Shown here one piece after another: positions 21,431-33,119 of a stretch of 64,000 bases of DNA. A model generated the notes under the pieces. That model saw only the letters and a program-made list of their open reading frames with translations, was not told the origin of the DNA and did no database searches. The stretch covers positions 41,822,128-41,886,127 of the forward strand of contig JAYGXS010000003.1 in NCBI GenBank assembly GCA_036362985.1, given 5' to 3'. The first letter of the stretch is position 1; each line of letters begins with the position of its first letter. Made by a program: the position numbers and the translations under genes. This DNA is from Ligula intestinalis (taxonomy: Eukaryota; Platyhelminthes; Cestoda; Diphyllobothriidea; Diphyllobothriidae).

Positions 21431-22110
21431 ATTATGAATAACGACAGCCACAATTTCGCCACTCGAAACACACTAGATGTCATAGTGCTTAATGCTAGGT
21501 CTGTTATAAAAAATGCCTCAACTTCGAGTCATTGCTTTTGAGATGACACCCGATGCTATATGCATAACAGAATCTTGGAACCAGCCAATCATATCTAACT
21601 CCTCCCTTATCATAGACGAGTATGATTTATACCGTCAAGATCGCATTAATAAGCGAAGTGGTTGTCTTCTCTATATTAGAACGTCATTTATGCACTTTCC
21701 GTTTGATCTAAATAGCACGTCATTCTCTGAAAATTACTGCTTCGCTTCTATTATCCTGTCGTCCGGCAAAAGGCGATTATTGGATGTGTATATAATCCTC
21801 CTAAATATTCATTTGAAGAAGACACAAATCTTTGTGAGATATTCAATTTCCTTTAAGAGTCCGCTTTTGAAGTTACATTATTGCTGGAGATTTGAATTTT
21901 TTCGAAATCGACTGGCCTTCAAAATATTGTCCACTGAGATTTAAGCCTTTCCTAAATACCATTAATTTTTCTAAATAGTCTTAACTGGGTCGCTCCCCAA
22001 CAGGACAGAATCATATCCTTAATCTTATTTTTACAAAAGGTATTGCTCCCGTCTACGTTGATTTTAAGCAGGATATCTTCCAAAGTAATCATACATTAAT
22101 TCACTGTTAC
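21431..22110 (+). pseudogene. LINE-A copy 5 APE endonuclease
   Basis: Across two frames: VIVLNARSVIKNAS (Asn motif), PDAICITESWNQ (catalytic Glu), YDLYRQDRINKRSGCLLYIR, a frameshifted YIIAGDLNFFEIDW-type block (GDLN) and HILNLIFTKG near 22015. At least three frameshifts are present. Confidence 0.75.
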
Positions 22111-22160
22111 CTTCCGCTTCTTTCTACGAAAAAGGTTGGTGCCGTTCTTACCTGTCATGC

Positions 22161-22990
22161 TTATGACTTCGCAAATATTAGCTTAATTAACAATTTTCTT
22201 GATGTATTGGATTGGCAGAGTCTCTCCTCCACGAACGACGCTGCATATCTTTCTGAACTGATGTCGGTCGTTTCTAATAAAATGCTGGCATTTGGGCACA
22301 CTAAATCTGCGAAACCCTGCGCCCCTGCAGAAAACCTCAAATGCATAAACTCATTTTCTAAGGACACGGCCAATATATGCGATGATATAATAAACGCGGA
22401 CCTGTTTACACTCGCACGTTGGAGTGCTACCTTGCAGATGGCATTTTCTTCGTCCAAGTGTACTTTCATGTGTTTTGGTCTTGCCAAGTTTCCTTGTCCC
22501 CTAATCTTTCGAAATACTCCACTTTTAGAACGATCCACCATAAAAGACTTAGTTCTAAGTTACAAAAAATACACTCGTATTATTGCCTCGTGCGCATCGA
22601 ATATCTGCGAAGGCTGAACAGACAAGTGGTTTATATCACATAATTTCTCCCTTCTAGAAATAAAGTTAAAACTTTATCGCATGTATGTCCTACCCATGTA
22701 TGTTCTACTGTTGTCTCCTCATTGGTCTAATGAATGCCTCTGACCGCGGTAAAGTTGAAAATATACAGAGGGTGTTTACTCGAAGAATATTTGCTCTCCC
22801 TCGATCCACTATTTCTTATACAGAGAGATATCAGCTAGCGAAAATGACATTTTTTGGGTTAAAAGACACGAAGCGGGCCTCTGCTTCCTTTTTCGCGTTA
22901 ACTCTAGCAGTAACCTCCCAAGGCTCAACGCTTTTATTCCCGCAGATGGACCTTATGCCACTCATAATTCCTCCAGGATAATTGCAACCG
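22161..22990 (+). pseudogene. LINE-A copy 5 deleted pol, C-terminal region
   Basis: The frame from 22207 reads linker (DWQSLSSTNDAAYLSELM) fused to post-YADD sequence (FTLARWSATLQMAFSSSKC, FMCFGLAKFPCPLIFRNTPL), then frameshifts. RT fingers and palm motifs A, B and C are absent, so it could not encode an active polymerase. Confidence 0.75.
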
Positions 22991-24000
22991 CCTTTAGCTC
23001 CACTTCGAACCATTCTCACTTCTTTGCCTCCAAATATGCCTTCCTCTGGAATAATATTCCCCTCGAAATTAGGCTGTCGTCTAACTTAGCAGTTTCTTAA
23101 GCCAAATTACGTAAACACTTGACTTTAGGTGATATAAAGTGCTTGTTATCCGTCTCCTTCCCAAACACACAATTTTTGGACTTTGACTAGGGTCTATCTG
23201 GTATTTGAGGTGGTTTTATTTATATAAAATTGTTTTCCATCTGTCTATTTTTTCCTTGATAAAGTGATATTTGCAACGATGTTTCATCCCTTGTCTGTGC
23301 AATCATTATTGCCGTTCTCAGTTCCCCGTTTTACAACTCTGATGATGAGTTTCACGGTCTCTCGTCATGCTCGTGGCGGTTCTGCTGTTTTCGGCAGCTC
23401 GTCGCAGTCCATAAGGTTACATCTCCGGCGTTTCGGTGATTATCACGTGACCTTAACCATTCCCTCATCCATTCGACTCTGTTGTCCGCAATGATCTCCT
23501 CCTGTCTCACCTCCCCGATAGTTGATCATGAAGCCAGTCGGCGGTGTTACGGTGGTGAATGACAGCCTCTCGCGCTATATGATTTCTCCAACGACAAGAA
23601 GCGTTTCAAACCCTCATACGTTCTCATCAATAGTCCTGTCTCATTGCACTACAATCAGTCCTATCAACCAACATCTTGAATTTTATAGAAGCATTTTTTT
23701 CTCCTTCGTTTTGTTTGTTTAAGTGGGGTCCGCTGAAATCTGCCCCAGCTTTAATGGTAAAAGTTTTTTTCACTGCTTGCTCCTTAGTTCACAATACATT
23801 TCAGAGAATTTGGACTATTATTATACAATGACTGTATGTTGGTGTATATGAATTTATCTGTCTTCTATACTAAACGCTCCCACTGCCTTTGTGTTTGCTC
23901 ACGGAGAGCAGCATTTATCGACTTTGTATTCATTTTTCCACACCACTAAGTTTGCAATGACGAGGCCCTCCGGGCCTAAAATATAAAATTTATTTATTTA

Positions 24001-24656
24001 TGCGCTCCTTATCCCCAGTGCAGCCTCGTGCTCCAGCGACCGAGCCTTATCTCGAGAACGGCACACACGTGTTTGTGCGCTGCGACCGAGTCTGGAAACC
24101 CCTGGAGCCGCCGTTCGAAGGGCCATTCCTTGTTCACTCCCGCAATGACAAGGTCTGCCGGATCCTTTGTGGAGACAAGGAGGACGAGGTCAGCATCGAT
24201 CGGGTCAAGGCTGCTGTAACAGAGAAGCCACAGTACCTGCCAGCAGGAAAAATTTGTGCTGATTCCCATATTCATGTCCCTCCATCCCATGCGTCTTCCC
24301 CTTCTCCATCCATCCCCACAATCCCCGCTTCCTGTACAGTTCCCCTACCTACAGTTTCCCAACACCCAACTACTACGTCACCCTCCACAACCGGAGCAAC
24401 CACTCAACCCTCTCCAAGTGTACCTTCTGTTTACATCACCCGTTATGGACGCAATTTTTATTTTCCAGACAATTTGTTACTCAGGATATTTAAGACATGA
24501 ATTCTGCCTTCGGCGTCGATTCCCGCCACCTTGCGGGGGGGGCGTGCGGTAGGAATCTGCAGCCCGCCGCTCATACTGCCTTTCGTGCGCTGAGCATCGC
24601 TCGCTGCGCGCTATTGCAGTTTTGATCACTTGATGTTAAATCACCGCGTTTATATA
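24001..24656 (+). mobile_element. Ty3/gypsy integrase C-terminus and start of 3' LTR
   Basis: 24001-24500 is an intact frame: MRSLSPVQPRAPATEP, THVFVRCDRVWKPLEPPFEG, PFLVHSRNDKVCRIL and DEVSIDRVKAAV, the C-terminal end of a gypsy integrase, then a Pro/Ser/Thr-rich tail and YITRYGRNFYFPDN-LL. A GC-rich segment with a run of eight G (about 24534-24541) follows and looks like the LTR start. The fragment starts exactly where the 5' gypsy body (to 5228) stops. Two LINE-A 3' tails flank it. Confidence 0.8.
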
Positions 24657-25870
24657 ATGATAATAATAATAATTATTTGTATATTTAAGGCCCAAGGGGC
24701 CCTGTCGTTACAAAAATTAGTGCTTTAGTGAAAATAAAATAAATAATGGTAAACAGTGAACTTATACAAAATAATTGTCATCGGCAGTATAAAACACTTC
24801 TAAATCGGTGGATGAGTTCAGCGAGCCACCGATTTCCGAGAAACGGTAGGACAAAAAACTGCCTTAATAGGTAACAGGGTTTGATGTGGTTAGATTGGGA
24901 ACTGCTGTTGAGGGTTCTGGACGTTTATGTCATGGGAAAAAAATAAAATATCGTTCAGTTAAGAAGGGGCCATCCGGGACATAAGGAGAAGACAGTAAAA
25001 TTCAGGGCAACGTCACCGAGATGCGACCCCCCTGACTCCAGAGCCCATCGAAAAGTTGGCGATAACTATTAATAGTGACTTGGAATACCACAGAGAAGGT
25101 TGCAAACACGGAGAAGAGTTCGCAGCCCTTGGAAGTGATGCTTGACTCTGCTTCTAATTCCAGGAGGACCCTTTTCAAAAGCTACAACTTGCGTGTTTGG
25201 AAAGGAAACAGACACTAACGACGTTATTTCCTCTAAATTTAAATGCTTATGTTATTTGCCTTAAAAATCGATAGTGTAGAAGACAGCCTTATATCAAGTG
25301 GAAGGTTGTCCCAAATAAAAGCATATTTGGAGGTAAGAAAGCGAAAATGGTTAGATGTGGAGCTATGGGGTGGTAAAATTATCATGGAAGATTTACGAGT
25401 GGCGTAAGGTTGGTGTACCGGAACGAGAGCGTTAATTTATGGGAGATAAGGACTATTGTTAACGCGAAATAGAGAGCATATATTAGCTTCGAGTCTTCTT
25501 ACCCAAATAAATTTAATGTTTGCTAACTGACATCTATCTGTATAACACATACCAGACCCAGAAACAGATAATATTTTACGAGTGAAAACTCGCTGAACCT
25601 TTTTAATCTAACTACGGTCATTCTGGGTCATGAGACCAAAAAGCGGACAGCAGTATTCTTGTATAGGAAGAACAAACATGCCATATAGTTTTAACTTCAT
25701 TTCTGGAATGAAAAAATATGCGATATAAACCCGCATATCTGTGCGGCCTTGGCAGAAATTCGATCTGCATGAGGTGATAATGCAAGCTTATTCGTGTAAG
25801 TTAGACCCGAATCCTTCATCGTAGATCTTTCTAACAGCAGACTATTTTGGAAGATTACGCTCGTATGTAA
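24657..25870 (-). mobile_element. LINE-A copy 6, 5'-truncated, minus strand
   Basis: Its 3' end faces left: an AT tail at 24657-24685, a hairpin at 24687-24703, 3' UTR, then (reading the minus strand) the C-terminal block near 25380-25150 and the VIFQNSLLLERSTMKDSGL to ADRISAKAAQICGFISH segment at 25858-25700. The 5' part is missing. Confidence 0.8.
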
Positions 25871-26285
25871 TCCATACTCTTGCCTCACTTGGTTGGCGGC
25901 AGCCGATTGATTACACATTCCACAGCCTTAACTTGTCACATCTCCACATGTGCACTTGCACGGCTGGCCATCGTACGCGGCGCCACTGTAAAGCTTCTTG
26001 AGCAGGAAAGTTGTTCGAATTCAACCAGTCTTCCCAGACTGGTTATTTGGGGATCCTTCTGGTGTCGAGAAAGGAACTGGTGCACAATGATCTAATATTC
26101 TGCAGAGGGTGCGAACTACTGTCAGTGTCATCTTTAGAAGCACTTGCGATTCAGGCCATCTCGCAGTTGTCACTACACTAGAATTTGAAACGGCTGCAAC
26201 GTTTTCCAAAAATTTTGTTCTTTCCATGTCTTCCGATTAGAAAATACGGCAGCATTACTAGCACAACTTTCCTGAAAACCCTATG
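25871..26285. other. Unassigned stretch
   Basis: Short frames on both strands, none recognisable. It could be more of a decayed element, since both sides are LINE-A or element X. Confidence 0.35.
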
Positions 26286-26487
26286 CTTGATAAGGTTTAT
26301 TTGTAAAGCACATCTTCGGTGCCGTCAAAACCCCGGAAGGTAGGAAAAACCTAAAACAACTCCTTTCTTTTGCCGTCAATATTGGCTCTGTTTTAGTCTT
26401 ATACTTGGTCAATAGTGTATGAAATAAGGAGTTTGTTTTAAGCGAAAGAAAACTTGATTTCAAAGATACAATACTGGCAAAACTTTA
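26286..26487 (+). mobile_element. Element X, partial copy 3
   Basis: Matches 6100-6290 closely, from 'aaggtttatttgtaaagcac' to the 'acaatactggcaaaac' segment, then stops. Only the first 200 bp are present. Confidence 0.65.
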
Positions 26488-27640
26488 AATGTTACTCAAT
26501 GCGAAACTTGATAAAATTAACGCGGACTTGCGTACGTTCTCACGTTGGAGCGCTAACTGGCAAATGCAATTATCTCCATCCAAATGTATTTCCATGTGCT
26601 TTAGTCCCGCAAAGATTCCTAAACCCATAATCTTTCAAAATAATCCATTCTTAAAACGGTCTATGACAGAGCATTTAGGTCTAACTTACACGAATAAGCT
26701 AGCACTATCGCCTCATGCGGATCAAATTTATGCAAAGGCATATCAAATATGCGGTTTCATGTCACATCATTTTTTTTCCTTCAGGAAATTAAGTTTAAAC
26801 CGTACCGCATCATTCTTCTCTCTATCCCAGACTGCTGTTGTTCCCTTTTTGGTCTTATGAACACATCTGACCGCAGTAAGATTTGAAAGCTTCAGCGAGT
26901 CTTCAGTGGTAAACTATTTTCTCTTTCTGGATCCAGTATTTCTCATACGGATAGATGTCAGTTAGCTCATATTATATTTCTGTGGGCAAAAAGACTTAAA
27001 GCCGGTATATGCTTCCTCCTTCACGTTAACAGTAGATCTAATCTCTCACAATTTACCAATCTCACTCGGGTAAACCGACCTTACACCACTCCATTCAAAC
27101 TAAGGTTGCCATATACACTACCGATATTCAAAGGCATATTACGTAAACATTTAAATCTGATCAAAGCAAAGTCCTTTCTGTCTGTTTCCTTCCCCAAACA
27201 CGCAACTTTTAGTCTTTGAAAAGGGTCCTCCTAGAATTTAAGGCTCTTTTCAAGATAAGAAATGTGTACCTTTTCCTGTGCAGATTCAAGCATAATTTAC
27301 AAATGATGCAAACTCTTCTCCGTTTTGCAACCCTGATGGTGGTCTCTGTGGTCACTGTCGATGATCATCGCGGTTCCTTACATTGTCGCCAATTTATCGC
27401 TGGACTCTACAGTCTGATGGGTCGTATCTCGGTGATGCTGCCATGACTTTAAGGGTCCCGTCCTCGTCTCGACTCCACCGTCCCCGATGGGCTCCTCTTG
27501 ACTCAACCCCATGATACGTTATGATTTTCCCACAACTAGGAGCGTTCTAAAGCCTCATCATCCTTATCACATCTCATTACAACATCGTTCGTGAATATCC
27601 TGCATATTGTTGATACATACTTTAAAGTGCTTCTAAGCAA
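26488..27640 (+). mobile_element. LINE-A copy 7, 5'-truncated
   Basis: 26489-26860 reads TFSRWSANWQMQLSPSKC, FQNNPFLKRSMTEHLGLTY and ADQIYAKAYQICGFMSH. The C-terminal blocks continue frameshifted to FEKGPPRI at about 27215-27240. A 3' UTR like copy 4 runs to about 27560. Several stops mark it as dead. Confidence 0.75.
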
Positions 27641-27842
27641 TTAGGCGTATTGCTTACTCAGTCTGCTTCAAATATTTGCAATACTCTACACACCGTTGGA
27701 AAATTTTCGCTATTTTGAATATCATCAACACACTACGTCACAGTCACAAAGGCAAATTTAGCATTTTGAATTTAATTGTTTCGTTTGCAACTAAAATTGA
27801 AGAAGAAACTATTGCTCTTGATAATTCTTCAAGGCTGTCAGT
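27641..27842. other. Unassigned stretch before LINE-B copy 2
   Basis: AT-rich. The frame that enters LINE-B ORF1 is open from 27676, so some of this may be the element's 5' region; no motif was seen. Confidence 0.35.
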
Positions 27843-27910
27843 GGGGCCGGGAATCGAACCGCGGATGCCTCGGGTGGAAGTCGAATGGCTAACCGATGGA
27901 GCTATAGAAG
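27843..27910 (-). repeat. tRNA-like sequence 3
   Basis: On the minus strand, box A TAGCTCCATCGGTTAG and box B GGTTCGATTCC are correctly spaced, and this is the best tRNA-like match in the window. It sits about 50 bp before LINE-B ORF1 in antisense, as tRNA-like 2 does for copy 1. Confidence 0.6.
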
Positions 27911-27954
27911 CGCATAGCCATCAGGATAAAATTCTGTCATCAAATAAAAAAGAT

Positions 27955-29221
27955 CGGTCACGAAGCTTATTGAAAAGTCCTCCTGCCCGGCGAACTAAAA
28001 GTTTTAAAAGTTTAAGAGATGAAACTCATAAAGATGAAGATTGCATATCATATTTTACCCTTCTCAACAAATTTACAAAACTTGAGGAGATAGTTAACAG
28101 TCTTAGAGTGGAGATGGAGGAGCTGAATAAATTTTCTCGATTTCTCCCTCACGAGGAAAATTTGGCGATGCATGAAATTGAGGGAGGTGACCTAACGAAC
28201 GCAGCAGCAACATCCCTCGCCGAAGCGTCTGAGCACAAAAATGATCACGCAAGTAACATAAATGGTCGAGTTGTCCTTGACGAGGAGCACCGTGATCAAG
28301 ATTCTGCAGAAACATCTCTAACGGTCTGCGGGACTGATACTCTACGCCCAATTTCAGCAAATGGAGAACTTTCCGAATTAAAAACCCCGCTAATCATAGG
28401 CTCATTTTCCGGGCCAAAAGTGCAAAATGTACCCGGCACATCAACCACTCCTAGTGGGTATGCTAAGGCTGCATACAAATTACAGAAGGAAACCACGAGT
28501 GTAGGAGGGAGGCAGCACGAAGCCAGACCTGGTCAGTGCCATCCCAGTCTCCAAAAGAAGCCTATCTGTGGTGGTGGTAACGGAAACACAAAGTCAAAAA
28601 CTATTCCTAACAGCATCTCGGGGTCTTTCGATAACAGAAAGAATGGAAATACATCAAGGGTTTGTCTTGACCGACAAAACTGTATAGTTGTTGAAGACGA
28701 GTCAAACGGAACTAAAAGTAAGGTATAACAGAAGTCGTCCATAAATCGGAAAAACAAAATTATCATACAGGGTGTTCCTGAGTCCACGTTTGACAGTACA
28801 ACGGAACGCGTTGCACATGACTGTGATCGAATACACGAATACGTCAGCGCTGTCCAAAAGAATGGGAAACCTATACCATAAATAAAGCCTTCCGTCTGGG
28901 TAAGCAGACCTAGGTCGCGACCTACAAACAAACCCAAGGCATCTTAAAGCTAAAGTCGATAACAAAGGCTTGGCATAAAAACTGCTTAAAGGAAAAACGG
29001 CCTTACGAAATTCGCACAAGCAAGTGTTTTTTCAGCCAGAATACGAGCCGAGGGAGCGGATGAAAATGAGGCAACTAAGGATAGAATTGAGAGAGAGGAC
29101 CGAAAGCAGGGCAAAGGGCCTGAAAATAAAAGATGGGCAAATAATACAAGTCAAGGAGCCCTTCCTCTGGCCAAAACCTGTCACGATGAGGGTTGGGCCT
29201 CATGGAGTAAACTATTACTAA
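27955..29221 (+). pseudogene. LINE-B copy 2 ORF1
   Basis: The N-terminal part is open to 28728: SLRDETHKDEDCISYFTLLN, a coiled-coil-like FTKLEEIVNSLRVEMEELN, then a polar, Ser/Thr/Gly-rich region. After a stop the C-terminal part continues frameshifted: NKIIIQGVPESTFDS and FFQPEYEPRERMKMRQLRIE with KDGQIIQVKEPFLWPKP. That is the RRM-plus-CTD pattern of CR1/L1-type ORF1 RNA-binding proteins. Confidence 0.7.
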
Positions 29222-29229
29222 AGATCCTA

Positions 29230-29900
29230 ACCGCAAATGTGCAAAGCTTGTTATACAAGCTGGACGAACTAAAGAACTTGGTCGATGAGGTGAAACCAGA
29301 CGTCATGGCTTTAACTGAAACCTGGCTTTCAAAAGATATCGCTGATTCTGAATTATCACTTAGAGGATATCAGCTTTTCAGGAAAGACAGAACAACAAGG
29401 GAAGGAGGGCTTATAATCTATGTCACTTGCAAGCTGACAGCCACGGCTGAAGTACCGGTCCTAGCACGAGATGTTGAACTGCTAAATATTACTATATCTG
29501 CTAAGTACGCCAGGCCACTGACGCTTTCGGTGACATACCACCCGCCAAACCATACTCCTGACCAAGACACTATCTTTATAGCAGAATTGTATAGGGTAAG
29601 GGAGAAAAAAGACATCCTCATCGTTGGGAACTTTAACGCTCCTGGTTTTGACTGGCAGACATGGACTGCACAGGGTTTTCAAGACAACTTCAATCGAAAA
29701 TTACTACAATGGGCCACAGAAAAAACTGCTCTGCCAAACCATCGCGTTTGGAACGCGGGCTAGGAAAGGACAACGGTCGAACTGTCTTGACCTTTCCTTT
29801 ACCCGAGAGAAGGAAACTGTGATTGACCTGCAGGATCGACCCCCATTTTGGTCCAGCGACCATATGATGCTGTATTTCGAGTATTCGCTGTTCTCCAAAC
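29230..29900 (+). pseudogene. LINE-B copy 2 APE endonuclease
   Basis: ANVQSLLYKLDELKNLV, DVMALTETWLS (Glu), LFRKDRTTREGGLIIYV, TYHPPN, DILIVGNFNAPGFDW and, after a stop at 29761, LDLSFTREKETV and WSSDHMMLYFEYS. The catalytic GD of the GDFN motif reads GN here, so the nuclease would be inactive even with the frame open. Confidence 0.85.
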
Positions 29901-29949
29901 CTTATTTCTCCGACACATGGGAAAGTAACATTTGGAAGGGCGACTTCCA

Positions 29950-30518
29950 CTTATGAGAAGAGAAATGTCAGAGGTATCATGTGAAACAGATCTCCAAGGT
30001 GGGGCAAATGAACAGTGGATGACCTTTAGCTTGAAGTTCAAAAGGATTGTTTGTCTCAAGTGTCCCTTCAGAAAAAAGACAAGTACAAATCACCCGAAGT
30101 GAATGAACTCAAACTTGCAAGCCGCTCTCAAAAAAGGAACCGCTTCTGGAGTTGCTACAGATTAACCGGCTCCGATAAGCCCTTAAGGGAGTATAAGCAA
30201 CAACGTACCATTTGTAAAAGAGAAACTACTAAACTGCGCAAGAAATACGAGTTGAACATATTACACAAGCCGTTGGAACACCCCAAGATATTGTACGGTT
30301 ACATAGGAAGCATGAAGAGATCTCATGAACTGATTCCTGCTCTAAGATCAGCCTATGGACAATTGGTGACCGAAGACCAGATGAAAGCCTCCCTCCTCTC
30401 CGATTTCTTTGAATCCGTCTACACCCGAGAACCTTCAACTTTTGCTGACGGTACGTCCGCTCATCAACCGAAAACTGCACCCTTACCTTCCTTCTCATTG
30501 TCCAAAAGAGAGGACTAA
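29950..30518 (+). pseudogene. LINE-B copy 2 EN-RT linker
   Basis: The basic helical linker (LKLASRSQKRNRFWSCYR, TTKLRKKYELNIL) ends with the LLSDFFESVYTREP block, as in copy 1. Confidence 0.75.
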
Positions 30519-30519
30519 G

Positions 30520-31517
30520 AGTTTTCACACAACACTGTCAGGGCCAAACTTCTAAAACTTAAGCCTGCCAAATCACCAGAGCCAGACAAAATTCCTGCAC
30601 TAGCACTAAGAGAATTAGCTAACGAACTATGCAAGACCGTGGCTGCCATCTTCTAGAAATCTTTTTACGAAGGCGAACTCCCAGAAGAATGGAAGTGGGC
30701 AAACGTTACCCCGATCTATAAGGGAGGTTCACGATATGATTGCCACGTGTGCAGAGCAATGGAGCGCATTATTAAGAAGCATTTAATGTTTTTTCTCGAA
30801 AACAACAAAATACTATGTGATGGACAGCACGGCTTTCGCCCAGGACGTTCTTGCCCACGAGTGTTCTTTACTCACATGAACAGTGGACAAAGGCTATCCA
30901 ATTGATGTCATATTCTTCAACTTCAAAAAGCCTTCAATAGTGTACCACACAGGCTTCTTCTGCAGAAGATTTGGGACGTGGGAATTCAAGGAAAAATGTA
31001 TAAATGGATCAGTAGTTTCTTGTCCCTCAGAGAACAGATGGTCGTTGTCGGAAACTCAACCTCAGAATGGACAAAGGTCGAGCGTGGTGTACCACAAGGC
31101 TCAGTTTTTGGTCCACTGCTATTCCTGATTTACGTAAAGGACTGTTTCAATGAGCTTGATTGCGCAGCTGTCATGTTTGCGGATGACATAAAAATATGGG
31201 CTGAAATTAGGTGCGCTGACGACGCAAAGCGATTACAGTCAAACATCGATAAACTGGTTAGATGGTCTTCCACGTGGCTTCTTAACTTTAATGTATCCAA
31301 GTGTCTTGTTCTACACATAAGCCCGGGGCGAAAAGTGTCGCAGAAACACAGTCATTTTATCAATGGCACTGCATTAAAAGAGGGTGAAACGCACAAGGAT
31401 CTAGGTATATGGACAACGGCGAACTTGATGCAAACAGAGCGCCGTAAAATGTCCGTCCAGAAGGCAACTAGTATCCTGCACTGGATCAGACGAGCTTTCG
31501 AAATCTTTCCATCTTAA
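30520..31517 (+). pseudogene. LINE-B copy 2 reverse transcriptase
   Basis: LKLKPAKSPEPDKIPALAL, WANVTPIYKGGS, a shortened YRPVSLT region, CDGQHGFRPGRSC, then a frameshift. 30978-31517 is open: RGVPQGSVFGPLLFLIY (motif B), AAVMFADDIKIW (catalytic ADD at about 31177-31185), STWLLNFNVSKCLVLH (thumb), KEGETHKDLGIW. The C-terminal two thirds of the palm is intact. Confidence 0.85.
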
Positions 31518-31529
31518 CTCATCGGAAAA

Positions 31530-31990
31530 ATATTTGGCACCATTGTGAGACCACATCTTGAATACGGAATGCCAGTTTGGACACCGTGGTTGAAGAACGA
31601 TATAGAGCTTCCTGAGCAAGTGCAACGCAGGGCGACAAAGGTGGTTGATGGTCTCAGAAACTTACCATATCATGAGAGATTGATCAAACTTGACCTTTTT
31701 CCTTTGTCTTACAGGAACGTTCAGTGCAGCCTGCTCTGGACATTCCGGATAATCCGGGCCACATTTCCGCCCTAAAATTAGAGGATTTCTTCTAATTAGC
31801 CACCACTACTCACCTGCGTGGCCATTTTTACAAGGTCACAAACGAGCGCACCCGATTAGACCTCCGAAAATATTTTTTTAGTCAACGCGTGGTCCGGCCT
31901 TGGAACTTGCTACCAAGCGAGACGGTTTCCGCTGACACAATTGCGGAATTTAAAAAAAGACTCGATGTGATTTTATTTGACAAAAGGTGA
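31530..31990 (+). pseudogene. LINE-B copy 2 C-terminal domain
   Basis: MRPHLEYGMPVWTPWLKND, EQVQRRATKVVDGLRNLPYH, ERLIKLDLFPLSYRNVQ, then decayed sequence with several stops and VNAWSGLG-like remnants. Confidence 0.75.
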
Positions 31991-32106
31991 CTTTTGTAAC
32001 ACGATTACCTACTGCCAACACTGTGAAGAACTTTTCTGGCTTAAGAGCGTTTTCATTCTTTTCCGTGAAAATTCCTTCTAAATTATATCATGATATCATA
32101 CGTGCG

Positions 32107-32120
32107 CCCCCCCCCCCCCC
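32107..32120. repeat. Poly-C run
   Basis: Fourteen C residues between LINE-B copy 2 and element X. Confidence 0.9.
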
Positions 32121-32161
32121 GATTGCACATTAACTGTAAGAATATGCTTCTTATATTTTTT

Positions 32162-32866
32162 GACTAACATCTCAATGTTTATAAAATTATTATAAAGGAA
32201 AAGAATTTTCTCTACAACTTTACTAAAATATATATTGCTTCCGCTGATCACGTATCAGTAGTATAAATGTTAAGCATGTTTTAGCAAGTTTTCTATCTCA
32301 CTTAGATGGGATATAGGAATTTCAATCTCACCTAGATGGGATATACGACTAACGAAGGGCCAAGTGTCTTCTGCTGTCGCACTTGAATGACGATGGTGCT
32401 TCGCAATCAGCTTCCAGCTGCCGTGACCCACCTCAGACATCTGCAACGTCCCATCTTTTTTATCAAAATCCTGCTGATGGAAAACGACTGTAATATCCGT
32501 ATCGAGCAGACCCATGCATACCAAAGATGCGATGTACTCAGCTGAGTACTTCGCCTTTAAAGTAACCATGGCCAAATCCACGTCAATTGAAGGACATGAA
32601 AGTTTTTCCAGACCCAAAGTATTCTTACTATGAAACGGTAACACGTATAATGTATCGCTATATTATTTCATGTTTTGCTAGTATTGTACCTTAGAAGCCA
32701 AGTTTTTTTCAGTTAAAACAAACTCCTTATTTTGTACACTATTGACCATACAAAAGACCAAAACAAACCAATAGTGACTGCAAAAGAAGGTGCTTTGGTT
32801 AGGTTTTTTCCTGCCTTCCAAGCTTTTTGACGGCGCCGAAGATGTGCTTCAAAAATAAACCTTATT
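32162..32866 (-). mobile_element. Element X, near-complete copy 4, with an open frame
   Basis: The reverse complement matches 6091-6750 end to end. On the minus strand, 32644-32270 is a 124-codon open frame (SKNTLGLEKLSCPSIDVDLA, DGTLQMSEVGHGSWKLIAKH). The same peptides are recognisable but broken in the + copy at 6288-6600. I know no family with this sequence. It could be a captured host exon or the gene of an unknown element. Confidence 0.6.
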
Positions 32867-33119
32867 ACTACCCTCTGGGGCGTGACCGTAGCCATTCTTC
32901 CTTTTCGTCAATCTTATAGTCCACCCACAGATGGCGTCCTGGCAGCCTTCTGAAAGCTGAAACAAATAATATGTTTCCGTTTCTTCTGTATACGATATTT
33001 GATCTTGCTCTTGAAAGCGAAACATTTCCTATGTTATGGAAGGAATCGCAAATATTGCCCATACGCAAGCACGGCTGATCGACGTCATTTGAAGACTTTA
33101 GGTTGATAAATATGTACAC
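32867..33119. other. Unassigned stretch between element X and LINE-C
   Basis: A minus-strand open frame of 83 codons (33119-32868) has no recognisable motif. Confidence 0.35.

Larger units (their letters stand above)
21353..24000 (+). mobile_element. LINE-A copy 5: endonuclease to 3' end with large internal deletion
   Basis: The 5' part holds an APE endonuclease (21431-22110) and the linker start (FLDVLDWQSL). At about 22325-22345 the linker frame (SAKPCAPA) runs straight into LKCINSF, the sequence just after YADD in copy 1, so most of RT is missing. The C-terminal blocks (LLERSTIKDL, RGKVENIQRVFTRRIFALP) and full 3' UTR follow. It ends with the hairpin at 23963-23977 (AGGCCC-TCC-GGGCCT) and TTTATTTATTTA. 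Confidence 0.8.
27955..32045 (+). mobile_element. LINE-B copy 2: CR1-like non-LTR retrotransposon, nearly full length
   Basis: ORF1 (27955-29221), endonuclease (29230-29900), linker (29950-30518), RT (30520-31517) and C-terminal domain (31530-31990) are collinear with copy 1 but diverged, so it represents another subfamily. Its 3' end lacks the AATAAAGTGA repeats of copy 1. Frameshifts and stops in RT and the C-terminus make it inactive. Confidence 0.85.
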
